This document shows positions 45,322 to 58,581 of a stretch of DNA of 64,000 nucleotides, one piece after another. The notes beneath the pieces are model-generated. The model searched no databases. It was not told where the DNA came from and saw only the letters and a list, made by a program, of their open reading frames with translations. The DNA is from Clarireedia homoeocarpa (taxonomy: Eukaryota; Ascomycota; Leotiomycetes; Helotiales; Rutstroemiaceae). Every line of letters begins with the position of its first letter. Positions within the stretch are counted from its first letter, which is position 1. The position numbers and the translations under genes are program-made. Location: positions 173,670 through 237,669 of the forward strand of contig LNKV01000054.1 in assembly GCA_001465935.1 (NCBI GenBank), given 5' to 3'.

Positions 45322-46513
45322 CTCTGGAGGCTGACAATAACATCCTAGGTCATGAGCGTCGTTAAACGTAGTGGGAGATGAGGCGGTGTTGATAAGAGTA
45401 TAGTATGATAAACGCCACCAATACCCACCCCCACTTTAGACGCGCGGTGGCACTGGGGACGCCATTCCGGACGGCAACACCTTATGAGAAGATCGACCCG
45501 CAAACCGCAAGTACGAGCTTGCACGGGGAAGGGATTATGTTGGGACTGAATTGGGGTTTGTCATTCAGAAAACCGTCGTCATATCGAGAAAGGACTTGGG
45601 GAACATAATAGCAATCAGTCACAGAACGGAGGGACGAGACGAGATTGATTTGCATTCGGAAATCCTTGTTTATCAACGGATGGCGTAGAGAACGTCTATA
45701 TAATTCAGGAGCGCTCAGCTACGAAGCAGACGTTGAAGCGTTCTACTCATTCCTGTCCATCGCACCCCTATTCCTTCCGTCACTAGGTTCGCCTAGGATC
45801 CCTGAGGGGAGGAATATTGGAGCCGAGCCTTCAATTACTAGGGTGCGCCTACGATGGTCTATGGAAGCTAATTTTTCGTCTCCTCAGTTATCAAAATTTC
45901 GGCAACATACCCAATGAGATCAGTGGTGGGATTCGTATTTTCTTCTATGGGCATATGATTGCCTTCGCTTCTGCCTCTCCTCTGCCCCCCCCCCTTTTTA
46001 TGGCCTTTGTTCTAGCTTCAGTTAATTCAGACAAGTGTTCTATTCTATTCTTTGGATAGTGCTAGCCACGCGCGCAAGGTCCGAAGACTCTTTCTCAAGG
46101 TCGGCCTACAAGGTGAGGACGCTGCATGCTTGATACTGCTGTTTATTTGGCTTTCCTCGGTTTTATCTTAAAGCTCTTGGTATCCTCAAGAGAGGTAGTC
46201 AAGAAAGAGTTTTTGAGCGGAAATGTGGAATAAGGAAAGTAACGACTAGTCTATGGCGTCAGCCATCTGCTATACCGAGCTAGTGATACTCCTGAAACTG
46301 CCTGTCAACCCAACCTGCACACATTGAGTACCCTCTACTATGATCACGAGTAGTCTAGCCTAATGATCAGTCCATGGCTTAATGACCAGCTACTTCCATC
46401 CATAATAGATTCCCGGCACTTCTTCAACGAGCTCCAATCCATTTTGTATGATGTATTCTCATACGTCTTCATACATTCTTGTCCATAGAGTTGCGGTTCA
46501 CAGTAATGTCGTT
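45322..46513. other. intergenic, no supported gene
   Basis: The region contains the methyltransferase promoter and the sugar transporter 3' end. Frames up to 90 aa are unsupported. A short C tract is at about 45986-45995. Confidence 0.55.
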
Positions 46514-48500
46514 CTAGACGTAATTTGACTCACTTTCTTTACTTGTTATTATGTGCACAACCTTGGATTTCTCCTCTATCGATGTCGAAGTCGCCAAATT
46601 TAGACAGTTATACTTTCGAAATTTTCGAGCTGGAAGTCGGGCCTTGAACTAATTTCGAGCTCTTATTAGCATAAGTGGAGGCCACAGAGCACGAAGACAA
46701 TTACCATCTCATCAATCTCCTCAAAAGTTCGGTTTTTGACCTCCGGTAAGAATAACCAAACCCAGAGTGCACCTGCAAAACAACTTCCTGCCCATATGTA
46801 TCCGTACTTAGGACCTATGCATTGTTAGAACCAGTACTTAGTGTATCAGCATAAGAGCCACTTACCCCAGTTGAGGGAATTGGGATTAATGAAGTAAGGT
46901 GCCGTGAATACGATAAGCCATCCAAAAATATAAGATATCGACTGCGCAATACCAAGTGTGTAGGAGCGAAACCGTTGCGATGGAAACTCCCCACCACAAA
47001 GATAAGAGTAGGTAGCGATTCCCCCATTAAAAACCGTTAGATGGAAAATCGTGCAGCCAACAATGATCTAATTAAACCGGTTAACTTTGGGATATACTCA
47101 GGCTCATGGAATTTACCTTTCCAGTCAGGGTTGTGTGTGGATGTGTAGTATACACAGCCGCCATAATCAACTGTGACAAGCCGCACAACGTCATGCCCCA
47201 GCCTAAGAATAATCTGCGTCGTCCGTACTTTGTGATTATCAAACTGTTTACTAGTAGAACAAATGACCCGATCCCAGCCATGATACAGGTATCCTGGAAT
47301 GGAGAGCCGATGCCAGCCATTTCGAAGAAGTAGGTGCTGTAGACTAGTAAAATCAACTTTAAGACCGCTTGAATTGTTGTGCCTTCACTCACTAATTATA
47401 TAAGTTGCTCCACAAGCTGGCTGAATTAAAATGGCCCCAATCGTGAGAAGAGCCCGTCGACGCTCAATCGGATCTCGCCAGAGGCCGGTAAGCCGTGCAC
47501 TTCGTGAGGACTCAGCCTCAGTATCAATGCTCAACGCCATGCTAGCTAGTTCTTCATCAATAAGTTCATGATGAGGACGGAGACGCTTGAGAGCTAGGTG
47601 GGCCTTTTCTCGTCTGTTTTTTTGCAATAGCCACCTGGGAGACTCTGGTATAAAGAAAAGACAGAATGCTATGATACCGGGCATGATAAATATGATTCCA
47701 AGGGGAATAATATATGCTGATTTACCATCTAGAGGAGCTGTGAAGTTATCGATGATGTTGCCGATCAATGCTCCTAAACATATTCAAAGAAATCAACTTA
47801 TTAATGTAATAAGTGTCAGAGTTGAGTTGGTGAAATGATAACTCACCAAATGTAACCCAGTATGTCGAAATCCCAATCATTATACCTCTGTACTTTGCTG
47901 GGGCGCATTCCTAAAAGTCCATAAGTAAAATTGCTAATCTAGATTGAAAAATGATATACCTGGACATAAAGCATCCCGAATACCGTGAAAAGGGCGTTAG
48001 AGACACCCATTATAAGCCGTCCAAAGTACAAGGCCCCAATGTGTGTTGTAGTGATCATTATGATATTGGAAATCACGCATAAAATAGAGGCAATCCATAA
48101 TGTTATTTTTCGTCCAATAACCTCCCCAATCAAGCCTTGCTGAGTTAACAATTGCTCTGTAGGGCTGAATAATGGGGTCGCATTACCTGAACTTGCTGCA
48201 GTGAGAAATGCACCAAGACTCATCAACGATGAAATCAACTGCTGGCGAACAGTTGAGATGTTATATCCCATCGGCAATGAAGTGTCTCGATACCCAAAAA
48301 CCTATTGGCAAGGTAAATATATGCTTTACATCCTTACCGTTCACTCGAAATGTTACCTCTAAAAAGCCCGGCATCGCCTGGAAGCCACCAATAATAGTAG
48401 AATCCAAACCAGATTGGAATTGACACATGGAAACAACCAAACATGCAAGAAGAGACTTCCAATGGACGAAAATGCTGTCGTCTTTCTTACGATCTGACAT
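46514..48500 (-). CDS. MFS sugar transporter
   Basis: Eight exons, 48357-48500, 47960-48301, 47847-47910, 47393-47773, 47117-47343, 46866-47067, 46705-46814 and 46514-46648, join to 534 residues. All introns are GT-AG and 49-73 nt. Sugar-porter signatures are present: SGLDSTIIGGFQAMPGFL in helix 1, GRLIMGVSNALFTVFGMLYV, ECAPAKYRG, PESPRWLLQKNR after helix 6, GRRRLFLGWG, CGGEFPSQRFRSY and the C-terminal PEVKNRTFEEIDEMF with LPARKFRKY. The pattern resembles fungal maltose/hexose-type plasma-membrane proton symporters. The extracellular or cytoplasmic loop between helices 1 and 2 is slightly long. It is divergent from the gene-poor region to the right. Substrate cannot be read from sequence. Confidence 0.9.
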
Positions 48501-50413
48501 TCTGACTATCAGATAATTATATGACAATGCAACTTGTGAGATGCGAAGTAAGATCTGTCTGTTTTTTATGTGATGAAGACACAAAGTATGACACTCCTGC
48601 ACTCAAACAAAAAAGAGGGGGTGCACTTGCACTTTAATGTCTTCTTGATCACGATGAAAAGTTGAATGATAGGTTGCTGAGGCCTTCATGTTATGCGGTT
48701 GAAGCCCAGATGCGGCAGATATACATTGCTTCTCAATAAAACCAATCTTGCATCCAATAGCGCGAGAGCAGAGAAGAGGATCTGACGATGAGTAAGCGCT
48801 CCACGCTCCATCCGGATCCTTGCATACAAATCGGCAGTGAGAAAATCCAGGGTATTCGCAAGCCACTCTGTGCCGTTTTGTGTATCAAAAAGCATTATCT
48901 TTATAGAACATCTGCAATGCGACCCTCGGTTCAATTTTCAATCTCTCAACCGGAAAACGAATAAAGGAGAACCCACATGATCCTTGGGTGCAGCGGCAAT
49001 TACGATAAGGAGCATCAAATGACGAGGCCGGGGTTAATTTAGGCTATATATTACCAGAAGCTACTCCGCAGAGGGGTAGCAAGAAATTTTTGCTATTGAG
49101 GATATTGTGATAGGTATCTTTCCTGTCCATACCCCGCCACATATCATATAGTTGGGTAGCTATTAAAATACTTTGAGTACATTGGAGGGGTCAACATAAA
49201 TTTTGGTGTAATCCAAGCCTCCTTCGAAACCTATATTAATTAATATTTATGGCAAAACTTTCTGGATTAAGGTTCATTAGATGTGTGACAAGTTTATTCA
49301 ACGTAGTTCATACACACACCTCTTCAGGTCGGTAAGATTTGATTACTTATTCTATCATCTCAAAGGACAGCGGAGAGAGAGCCTTCGTGATCTTGTAAGA
49401 AATGCGAGGACGGGGAATGAGACAACACTTCTGGCAGAGCCTGCGCAGGACTTTCATTCTCTTCTCGCCTACCTTCTTGCTCAGATCTTTTATCTATTCT
49501 ATTTCCCTCACTTTCTTACACCTGAGGTGTCATTCACCCCACGTTTTCATTGATCCTCTATGGTGGCGATGACCAAGAACGGCTTGGGTCATCAGAACCA
49601 CTGCAAGCATATACCTGGTCTGTCATCCATGCTCACAATTCTCTCCTCCATACCCTTGGTTACACCGCCCGCAGATTGTGGAGGAGGTTTTCCTGGCGTG
49701 GCGCGCACGTTATCGAAGTGGTGAACAGAGTGACTAGAATGTGTTTGAGATTCTCAAATTGAGATTGCGGTGAATCAATGGCCAAATTCTGGAACTAAAT
49801 CTGGAACTTTCTGCGGGCACAAAACTGGGAGGAGGAGGCTTCGACCATAAATTCTTGGTCTTCTTAATACAGCATAATCTATGTACGTGGGAGAACATGC
49901 ATGTGTACTATGACAAATCCAAGCATATGCTGAATTCGCTTACCAAGCTGATCACCATATTTCTCAGTCGTGTATCAAGATCACGAACCTCCTTTAAAGA
50001 AAAGCATTGTTCATGGCTCGATTGAAAAATAGGCTACCCTCAGGTTCTCGAGAATCGCCAGAAGCTCCCCTGCCACATTCTGCTGTTGGATCAGCAAATG
50101 CTGCATCATCTTTCACACAAGGGTGACTCGTAGGCTCGTATGCAGTAGTATATCATGAAGATCTGGTGTGATAACTCCGAACCCATTGTACTTGAGGCTT
50201 CTACCACCGATTAAAATATAAAGCCGCCTACCTTCATGGGACCCAGTGATACATAATATTGCTTGCTATTTCAAGGATAGCACGTTCTGCCATCATTGGT
50301 GATTAAGTAGATAGGAGTGAATAAGCTTGAGGAACCCGCAGATTATGTGTCGTTGTTGGGTCGATTTGAGGTCAGCAGAATTACCTGCAAAACAGTCCCT
50401 CTGTTGAGCAGAG
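48501..50413. other. 1.9-kb gene-poor region
   Basis: Only short unsupported frames. It includes the promoter of the sugar transporter and more AT-rich sequence around 49100-49260. No repeats or RNA genes recognised. Confidence 0.5.
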
Positions 50414-51716
50414 ATGGATACGGTCGATAAATGGCTCGAAACATGCAACGATGAACCACCAGAACTACCCATTATTCTATCTGCACCACTTGCACCCCTC
50501 ATTACCACAACAGAAACGAACACGACTTGCGCCTTCAGCGCAATCCGGTCTGTCGAGCCAAAACCTATCTGCCAGCCCTTTGAAAATTCTCTTGAGAGAT
50601 TCACGTATCGCGAAACCTTCCATATCTTCTGTATTGCCATCGAAAAAAAATCTGCTACCAAAGGTTAGAAGCCTACAGTGAAGTCTCACTTATGATTTGG
50701 AGAAAGATCTCAGCAGGCTTGGAAGTATGTGGCTTCAGAGCTGTGGCTTACATCTGTTAAAGATTACCAAATATGGACCCGAATAGCTGCAACATATTTA
50801 TTCCTAGAGAAAGATATTCCGGCATCTGCATATAACTACTCAGATAAACGATCGGAATCAGAGCTAGATATGTTATGGGATCATATAAACAAGATTACCA
50901 GAGCTATCTACGACTTTAGAATACACCAGCGAGATGGGAATGCTTTGTGCAACAAGGTGGTTGTATCTGCATTAAACCTAGCACTCAATGGAAACGACAA
51001 AATCGACGTGGAAAGCGCGTAAGTTTCAGAGAGGTATGAATTGCTTCAAGTGTATGTCGATACTGATTGAGTTTTTGCCTGAAAGCTCAATCGATCAAGG
51101 CTTGTTTACTGCCGAATATGTTAACAAACAGCTTAGTTCAAAAGAAAAACAGATTTCTCATCCTCCTACCAAAATATCATGGGGGAGCTATTGGATCTAT
51201 ATAGAAAATTAGCACAGACTGGATTTAGGGATAGGACCAATCAAACGGCAGATATGATACTTCAAGCTCTTTTCTCCGGCATCATATTGAAACAAGGAAA
51301 TGGCGGGAAAGATGAAGCTTTGATGCAATTTAGCAATCTGGCTTACTGCAGGCCTTGAAAATACAGAAGGCTCGGCGAGACAAGCTGCAATCGAGAATAT
51401 TTACCCGAAGAAATGCATCTCTGTGGTTGGTTGGACGGTCTTTGGACATGATTGGCATATATATATTGCTTACACGTCTCGAGAAGGGGCTCAAAATACC
51501 TTCGTAAGTAGATTAAAACCATTGCTTACCTACCTGGCGGCTAATGAAGGTGTGCAGACGAATATTGGACCATGGGGTACTGCTACTGCTGATACCCGAG
51601 ATGTCTATGGCGTCTTTAAGTTTATCTGGTCTTTGAAAAGAACCACCGATTTTGCTACTGAGTTGTACTGGCCATGGTTGAGGGATGGAATATTGAAGCC
51701 GTGCGTCAGAGAATAA
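50414..51716 (+). pseudogene. decayed gene resembling the fungal PD-(D/E)XK nuclease-like family
   Basis: A reading starts MDTVDKWLETCNDEPPELP, then shifts frame to QQKRTRLAPSAQSGLSSQN and SPLKILLRDSRIAKPSI. After several stops it resumes with ELDMLWDHINKITRAIYDFR and NALCNKVVVSALNLAL, and later GWTVFGHDWHIYIAYTSREG, RDVYGVFKFIWSLKR and ELYWPWLRDGILKP. The order (short N-terminus, K/R/S/P linker, helical middle, G-HDW...YWPW end) is what I recall for the large fungal PD-(D/E)XK-like family, often linked to mobile or rapidly evolving regions. At least two frame changes and in-frame stops exclude one functional protein. The family identification is tentative. Confidence 0.5.
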
Positions 51717-53605
51717 GATCTGCCAGGCTAGTTGGTTTGAAACTTTTCAAGTGTCAAGGTGTGTGGGACAACACCGTTCCTTAAATGCATGACAGCTGTC
51801 CGAATTTCCAGCCCGGCTAGTGTTATCATACTTTCTCAATCTTCAAGAGAATGCGAAACAATGGAATGATTACTCTTTTGAGTAGAGATAGATGCTCTAG
51901 CTTCTAAACTGGTACTAAAGCTATTCTTTAACTCTGTAGTGGTTCAAGGTCATCTGCGTCCAACAATGAGGATAGAGGACCCACTCAATAGGAGAAAGTT
52001 CAGCCTACCCGACAGCTCCCGAGAGCCCCATATGGTAGCCCCTAGCCGTTGAATGGCGAGCGTCTAGATCTTTCATATGATGTGGTAATGATAAGAAAAT
52101 ATCAAGCGACAATCTTTCTATAATTCTTGCTCGGGTGTACTTCACCCTCAAACCATATACTTTATGTAAAAGATTTTGGACTTAGTTATACATTAAGTTC
52201 TGTTTATCATATTTCAATATAGAAAACGAGTAGAAAGCTTCACCGCAGCTGGAGTATGGATTAATTTTATTGTCGCTCAGAGCAAGGTCTCTTTGTACAC
52301 CTATGCGCATCAGGAACAGAAAAGAGATTGAAGTAGCAGGCAAGATGATATTATTTTTGATCAGGATCTTAATCCCGGTGACTCTTAGCGTCATTACATA
52401 AGAATACTATCATGTGATAAATGCATGACTCAACAGGAACCAAGTTCAAGTCGATTTGCGGAAGTATGAAAAGTTAACAGGTGGGACAGGCGTGACAGGC
52501 TACGGGTAAGGCTGGAGCTAGAAGCTAGAAGCTAGGCACAGGCACCATTAGGTAATGCGGGGTAGCTTAGCTAGCCTAGTATCTACTGAAATTTCGCCTA
52601 TCAAAGTGCTAGTTTCTAGGGAACCAGTAAAAATTGTTTTTGCAACACGAAGAGCAAACTTTACGAGACTTAACTTATCGTCGTTGTTCTTTATACTCTT
52701 TTCTATCACCAATCAAACATCAAAAGCTTTCCAATACCATAGAAACGCCAAGAATATCTCCCAGGAATTGGCCTGGATAGCATGGCACCAGCTGCAAAGA
52801 AAATGACTAAGGAAAGGTTCGAACTACTGCAACGAAGTACAAATATTCAAACCCTAAATTGATAATCAATTCCCTTTTCTCTTGAATTCAATCTTGGTCC
52901 ATCATTGATGCTACCCGTACACCTCACCTCCCAGGTCAATATCATAATAGCTTTAAATCCTTCCATTTCCACGACTTCTGTGTCTCTTTTCTATCTTTCA
53001 CCTAACTCTAACTCTTCCTAACTTCCCTCAAAACCTTCTTGGTCCTCCCCAATGCGACTTCTAACACTTTGGTCAACATTCTCTCATATCCTATAATCTG
53101 GTTTCTCGTCAGCCTATCCCTAGAATGTCTGTAGATTGTCGAGTCTATGGTTGCTTTAGACACCTAGTAGAGTATTTTGTCACCGTCATCTGGATCAATT
53201 TGACGGTAAAGTGCTCCTTCCAAACTCTTAGAAAACCTACCTCTGTCTTCCCATCGCACGCTCGCACCGCTGTTCAAAACGCTCACCTAGCTCCCGTCAT
53301 TGACGTATCTACTTACTTGTGGTCACCTCGCTATTGGATGTATTCCATCCTATGCGTGAATAATGTCCTTCCAAACTGCAGTAGCCGTTTATCCTAGACC
53401 AATCGATCAACGGAATCAGAGCTTTAGAGGTTGCGGAACTTTGGCATTTAACGTATTAAGGATGAATGAAATTTTACATATGAATCATAGATGGGACGAC
53501 ACACACTAACTACATTACATCATATGTCATACGTATTAACTTCGTTTTTCAATGCAACTCTTCGCTGAATAACATTAGATCATCAATTGACATAAGCACC
53601 GACAC
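51717..53605. other. 1.9-kb gene-poor region
   Basis: A few short frames are present, none supported. A short direct repeat (agaagctagaagctag) is near 52518-52535. The right part holds the 3' end of the DUF2985 gene. Confidence 0.5.
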
Positions 53606-55515
53606 CTAACTTCTATCCAAATCTGCTTTCCTAAACCCCGCAAGAACTTTTTGTCCCACCGCCCCTTTTGTCCTCGCCTCCTGTGGTAAGCTTGGTTGTC
53701 TGTGATCTTCTCCCTTTCCTAGTAACGTTTTTGGGAGCGACGGCACACTCTTCCATGACTTCTTGATTTCTTCGTTCTCAGCCTCTTCCTTCTCTTCTTC
53801 CATTCTCTTCCTCACAATCGGATCAATCTCTCCTCTTGCTTCTGCTTCTTTGAGCCTTCGTGTGTTAATCTCTTCTATCACTCCTGATGTAAGTTCCTGC
53901 TTCATCATGCGCTCTATAACATCGTGCTTCCGTGTGCGCTTGTCGCCAATCGATATAAGTACACCGCCCATAATATTGCATGTGATACTACAGCAAAGGA
54001 TGACAGTTGTAAGAGCAAATGGTCGATTCTTATATGAAATGCCCCATGTGCATGCGCCAAGTGAGATCTGAAGGCAAGAATGCAAATCCAATAGAACCAC
54101 AACTGCGAAAAGAAGCTTCAAGGGAAACGCGTAGTGAGTTTCAGTCTCGTGGGGTTTGTAGAAGGTATGGCTTTTGGAGAACTTTCGCTCATGAAATTCG
54201 AGTTTGCTTTGCTCTTCTTCAGATAGTACTGTGTAATCGTAGTTTGGAGTAACGTCAGTCGTGTTACGATCCATGATTCTATCAGCATATCTCTTTGGTA
54301 TCCGAGGCGCAACTATACGTGCGAGACCACGAGGCATTTTTCGAGCGACTAGACTTTCGAGATCGACTCCAGGGGGCGGCGTAATATCTTCTTTCCGTTG
54401 GTCCGGTAAATCATTGTGATCCCATAATTCTGGAAGCCCAAGCTTTTCGCGCCGTTTCCAGGTCTTGCGGTGGTAATGCACAATGTAAGCCATGTGATAT
54501 GTGTCCACTGCTCGAAAAGGGGCTAATCCATCACCAATGATTGCGAAGAGAGCGACTAGTACATTATCGACGACATTGACAATGTAGGCTTTTCGTGACC
54601 CGAGAGAGATCCAACCAATTAAGAAAAGTACCCAAGCAGCGCCAAATAGTGTTATTAGAGTAGCGTAAACCGTTATGAATAGCCCAAGAGCTGTAGAAAT
54701 TCCGTCAGACACTATAGGATCAGGAATCAAGGTTTACTTACGCCGGCGAACATACTGGCCAAATCCTTTAAATGCACGTCTAATCTTCGCTCGTCGAGAG
54801 TGAAGCTCATGCCTAACAAGATCGTCCAACTCTTCCGTCTCCTGAAGTGTCCAACCCGCTAGCGTTTCGCCGTCTGGCAGCACAGCATATTCCAGCTTCG
54901 GTAGAATTATCCCTTTATCCGCTTCTTTTTCCATGCTTCGTAGGCTCCTCAACTTTACTTTGAGTCTGTCAAGCGTCCGTGCCTCTTTAGAACGATTTGA
55001 AAGTCTATATGTAGGTGAACGGTTGACAATCTTGCCCATTGAAGGAACGAATAGGGAATTCTGAACATTGGTGAGGGTGGATAGTGTAGAGACTTCTGGA
55101 TCTGCAAAAAGTTAGACTTGTTCACCTAAAGCTGCATTTGGTCATACATGCCGACAACATCTAATAAGTCGACCATGTCATGATCGTACTCATGGTTATC
55201 GGAATCATTATTAGTAGAATCCGTGCTGGAACCGAACATTGACCGAATGCGATTGGAGAACGAGTTGTTATTCGATGAGGAAGAATGAGCGGCTGGTACA
55301 GTAGCAGAATCTCCATGTTGTCCTGTGTGAGTTTGCTGAACAGTCCCTCGAGGTAAAGGCGCACGGTTGTCATGTGCTGAAGAATCACGATAGATTCGAA
55401 TAGTAGGTCGTTGGTGTTTCCTTAGATCGGATTTTACCTTTCTACCAACGGCTACTACCTTATTTTCAGTTGCTGGAGATGGGCTAGCAGGCTGTAGTGG
55501 GCTTACTCCAGCCAT
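53606..55515 (-). CDS. DUF2985 integral membrane protein
   Basis: Three exons, 55152-55515, 54742-55101 and 53606-54690, give 602 residues. The first intron (55102-55151) starts with GC, not GT; this is the only junction that yields VDLLDVVDPEVSTLSTLTNV in frame. The second (54691-54741, GTAAGT...CTACAG) gives RRPLGLFITVYATLITLFGA. The first 140 residues are disordered. Two transmembrane helices follow at about 243-270 and 283-300, the region containing GDGLAPFRAVDTYHM, a hallmark of DUF2985 proteins. Two more helices occur near residues 445-505. A long charged C-terminal tail is cytoplasmic by likelihood. The family is conserved in filamentous fungi but its function is unknown. Confidence 0.85.
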
Positions 55516-57041
55516 TGTGGAGATCTGTGTTGGGATTTTTGTCTATCAATCCATAGAATATGGGATCGTCGAGTTCTAGATTGATCGTTGGAAGTGCTGG
55601 TAACAATGGACCCAGGAAAGAGGTAGAGAAAAATAAACACTTCTTTGAGTTCTCCCAGAGACTGCGCTTGTGAATAACTTTATGAAGAAGTAAAACCGAC
55701 CTCAGGGTTCTTACAGACATGTCATTAAGGTTACCGATTATGGGGTTGCGCGTGCAATTAGGAGAATCGGCAGGGGTGCAACCCTGTTTTGAGCTGTCGA
55801 TGTCATTTTGCAGAGTAAAGTTGCAGCCGCTTGTGAACCATGCTATTTTAGACAACAGCTAGAACCTTGGAATAAGATTACTGCAGGGTCAAGAACTTGG
55901 GTAAGAAGAGTAAACAGCTCTGATTGGCTGATGTTGACCAACAAATGAAGAGGGAAAAGCAAGTTTGTTGATGATGATTTTGGGCCGTGGTAGAAGGAAT
56001 TAGTACATTCTATTCGTGGGGATTCCGAGCTCCTACAGCGAACGCTCCAACAAGCGACTACATTAATCACGTGATAAATTTGGGCCCAGACCTCGTCTTA
56101 GGTCTAGATTCTTCATGCGCATTCACGCTGGGGGGACGTTTATGTTGATTTGCTCGTGTATTTGGTCTAGCTTGCTGCACCCTCCAGGTTGATTGTTCTC
56201 GAATATATCGAAGATATATTGCTGCAGGAAGCTGACATGAGTTTTGCTCTACACCTCAAGAGCGGTAGCACCCTATTCTAGACCGCATTGCAAATTGAGT
56301 TGTACTACTTCTTTCGTACAGAAATCGTCATCAGTCTCCAACTTCAGCAATCTATTTCGTGATATGAAGTACAAAAGTATAATCACTGATTCCATCCATC
56401 GATCATTTACTGGTAAGCTACCGGCAAGTAACCGGTAAGCTCCACGGAATCACTCTTGAGTTCAGCGGAAGAGGCTTGAGGCAAAGATGAATATCGTAAT
56501 TGACTCTTCACCTACTCAGGTTGGCTTCACACTCATCTTCTCGAAGTTCCCCTTCTCTGCCATTTACCACACCCTCAGCACTCTCACAGCCCCAAACGAC
56601 TTCCCATCTGCCAGCTCTGCTCCACCTTTCGAATTACTACTCCGCCAGTCCTTGTAATAATCTAGATGGCAATTTACATTATGGACAAGGAGTTTTTACT
56701 CTCTCAGGTCACCACCATACCTATAGGCTCTTTGTTGGAACCACTGGTACGGATTTAGTGGTAGTACCTATATAGGACCAGATTTAGGTGACCATCGGAA
56801 GCAAGCTTATGGATTCATAGAGCCATATTGAGGCAACCTATGGATCAAGCTAGCTACAAGCTTGAGAAATGCCTATTATAAGGCCAGTCCTTCCCGCCGT
56901 AGATAGCGCTGTAGAACAGTAGAATCAAGTTCAGTTTACTTTATCAAATCCATTTCGAAAACTACAGGCACTATTCTACCTGTCAACCTGCGGTACCATT
57001 CAAGCACTTGCAACACTCTTATTTCATCCCACCCGATCCTT
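55516..57041. other. intergenic, no supported gene
   Basis: Promoter side of the DUF2985 gene and 3' side of the DUF1593 gene. Frames of up to 123 aa have no domain or splice support. Confidence 0.5.
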
Positions 57042-58581
57042 CTACGCTTTCGGTGTAAGAATAATACGACGATAAGTCGCCAAACTTATGTCCCTGTTGT
57101 CTTCAACAGTAAGAATGATATGCATTGTCTAAGAGACGATCAGTCAATATGAAAAAGGAAACGACCTTTAGATCTAATGCTAAGATCGTACAAAAATGGT
57201 AAGTGGTGGATGAATGACTTACTACATTGTCTCGAGGTTCGAGAGACACAATGCTTCTTGAAGGATTAAGACTAGTAATCGTAATGTTCTTGCTCACAGG
57301 GTCAATCGGTCCTTCCTGCATTCGCAGAGTTACCTCGCGATAATGAAACCAATCAAAACTTAGGGAATCATCATCGGGATCCCAGCTTTCGGATGCGTCC
57401 AACACCACGCAGTCTCCAAAATTATAAGTGACGGTTGTCACATCCGGTCCGCATGTCCCATTCACAATCGCAACAGGATGATGATTGTTCATAGAAAAGT
57501 CCCTATTGATGGTCCATTGCATGCGTGCTGCGAAGTCGTATTGGTATGCCTTCCGCCAACGCCAGATTGTAGCAAAAGCACTGACATATATCTCGCCATT
57601 AACGCCAATAGCCACATCTGATGCGTCACTGTAAACCGGATACCGACCTGACCCGTCCACAAGTAAGAATCTGCCACCCCAACTGCCCCATTCGGGATGG
57701 TTTGGATCACCCAGTCCATTTCTGATCAGTGGGAAAAATGAAGGAGTATCTCCCTCCATGATAAATGAGTAATTGAGGTAGTGCGCACCGAGATCTCCGA
57801 TACGGATGTATGTCTGAAGCCAGTCGTTCGTGATAAGTGAAGTGTCCGGCCCACCTTTGTCGAAGTGACGGAACTGTTCGCCGGAGATTCCGTTCCAGGA
57901 TGCTTGTGTGTACTCATTGAAGCCATGAAGCGCTACAATGTAGAAAAGAGACGGATACTTGTCCCTAAGCCAAGCACCAGCATCATCCTGATCCGAGATG
58001 GAATATACCCGCAGCTTATGTACGAATTCTGACAGCTCTTCTGGAGTTCTACTGTGGTTGACAACCTGCAAAGCCTCTGCCAATACACTCGCTCCTCCCC
58101 AGAAACATACCCATAGCGGATCTTCCGATGTTGCCGCATCAGTAGCATTGACCAGAACCATGGCAGCTTCACTTGGTTGGAGATTCAGAGCAGCCAAACC
58201 ATACACCGGTTGGGCAGGTTTTACCTTTCCCCGAAGGTCCGCTGCTGTCGGATATTTCGCATCCTCTGGTACGTTTGCATTGAGATTTGTAGTCACATTC
58301 TCATAGGCATTGAGTACCTTCATGACCGAGGACAAGTCTAGGGAGTCATTTTTCCAAAATGAAGTCACAACTGCGATGCCCTGAATGTCCAGTTCATTGG
58401 CGTACGTTAAGAACCGTACAAGACTCATCTGATCATCCGGCTCATTGCTGATATCAGTAGCAATGAAAACTCGGTGCCGATAGTCATAGCGAGAGTTTGC
58501 GCATTTTTTGGATTGCTCGTACGATCCGAGACAACCACCGATAATCGACAACAAAAAGATAAAGACTTGGGTTGATCTCAT
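57042..58581 (-). CDS. secreted DUF1593 nucleoside-hydrolase-like protein
   Basis: Two exons: 57223-58581 and 57042-57128, with a 94-nt intron (GTAAGT...CTTAG), giving 481 residues. The unspliced frame ends at 57103 with an atypical tail, whereas splicing yields MHIILTVEDNRDISLATYRR, as expected for the family end. Residues 1-19 form a signal peptide. The N-terminal domain carries RVFIATDISNEPDDQMSLVR, an Asp cluster like the calcium/ribose site of nucleoside hydrolases, then WVCFWGGASVLAEAL and YSISDQDDAGAWLR. The C-terminal domain (YNFGDCVVLDASESWDPDDD) is immunoglobulin-like. Several N-x-S/T sites fit secretion. Relatives are annotated as cellulose-binding or glycoside-processing proteins; the real substrate is unknown. 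Confidence 0.88.

Noticed and set aside
54712..54741. 30-nt intron alternative in the DUF2985 gene
   Set aside because: Too short; the 51-nt intron ending at CTACAG keeps the frame and gives the expected junction.
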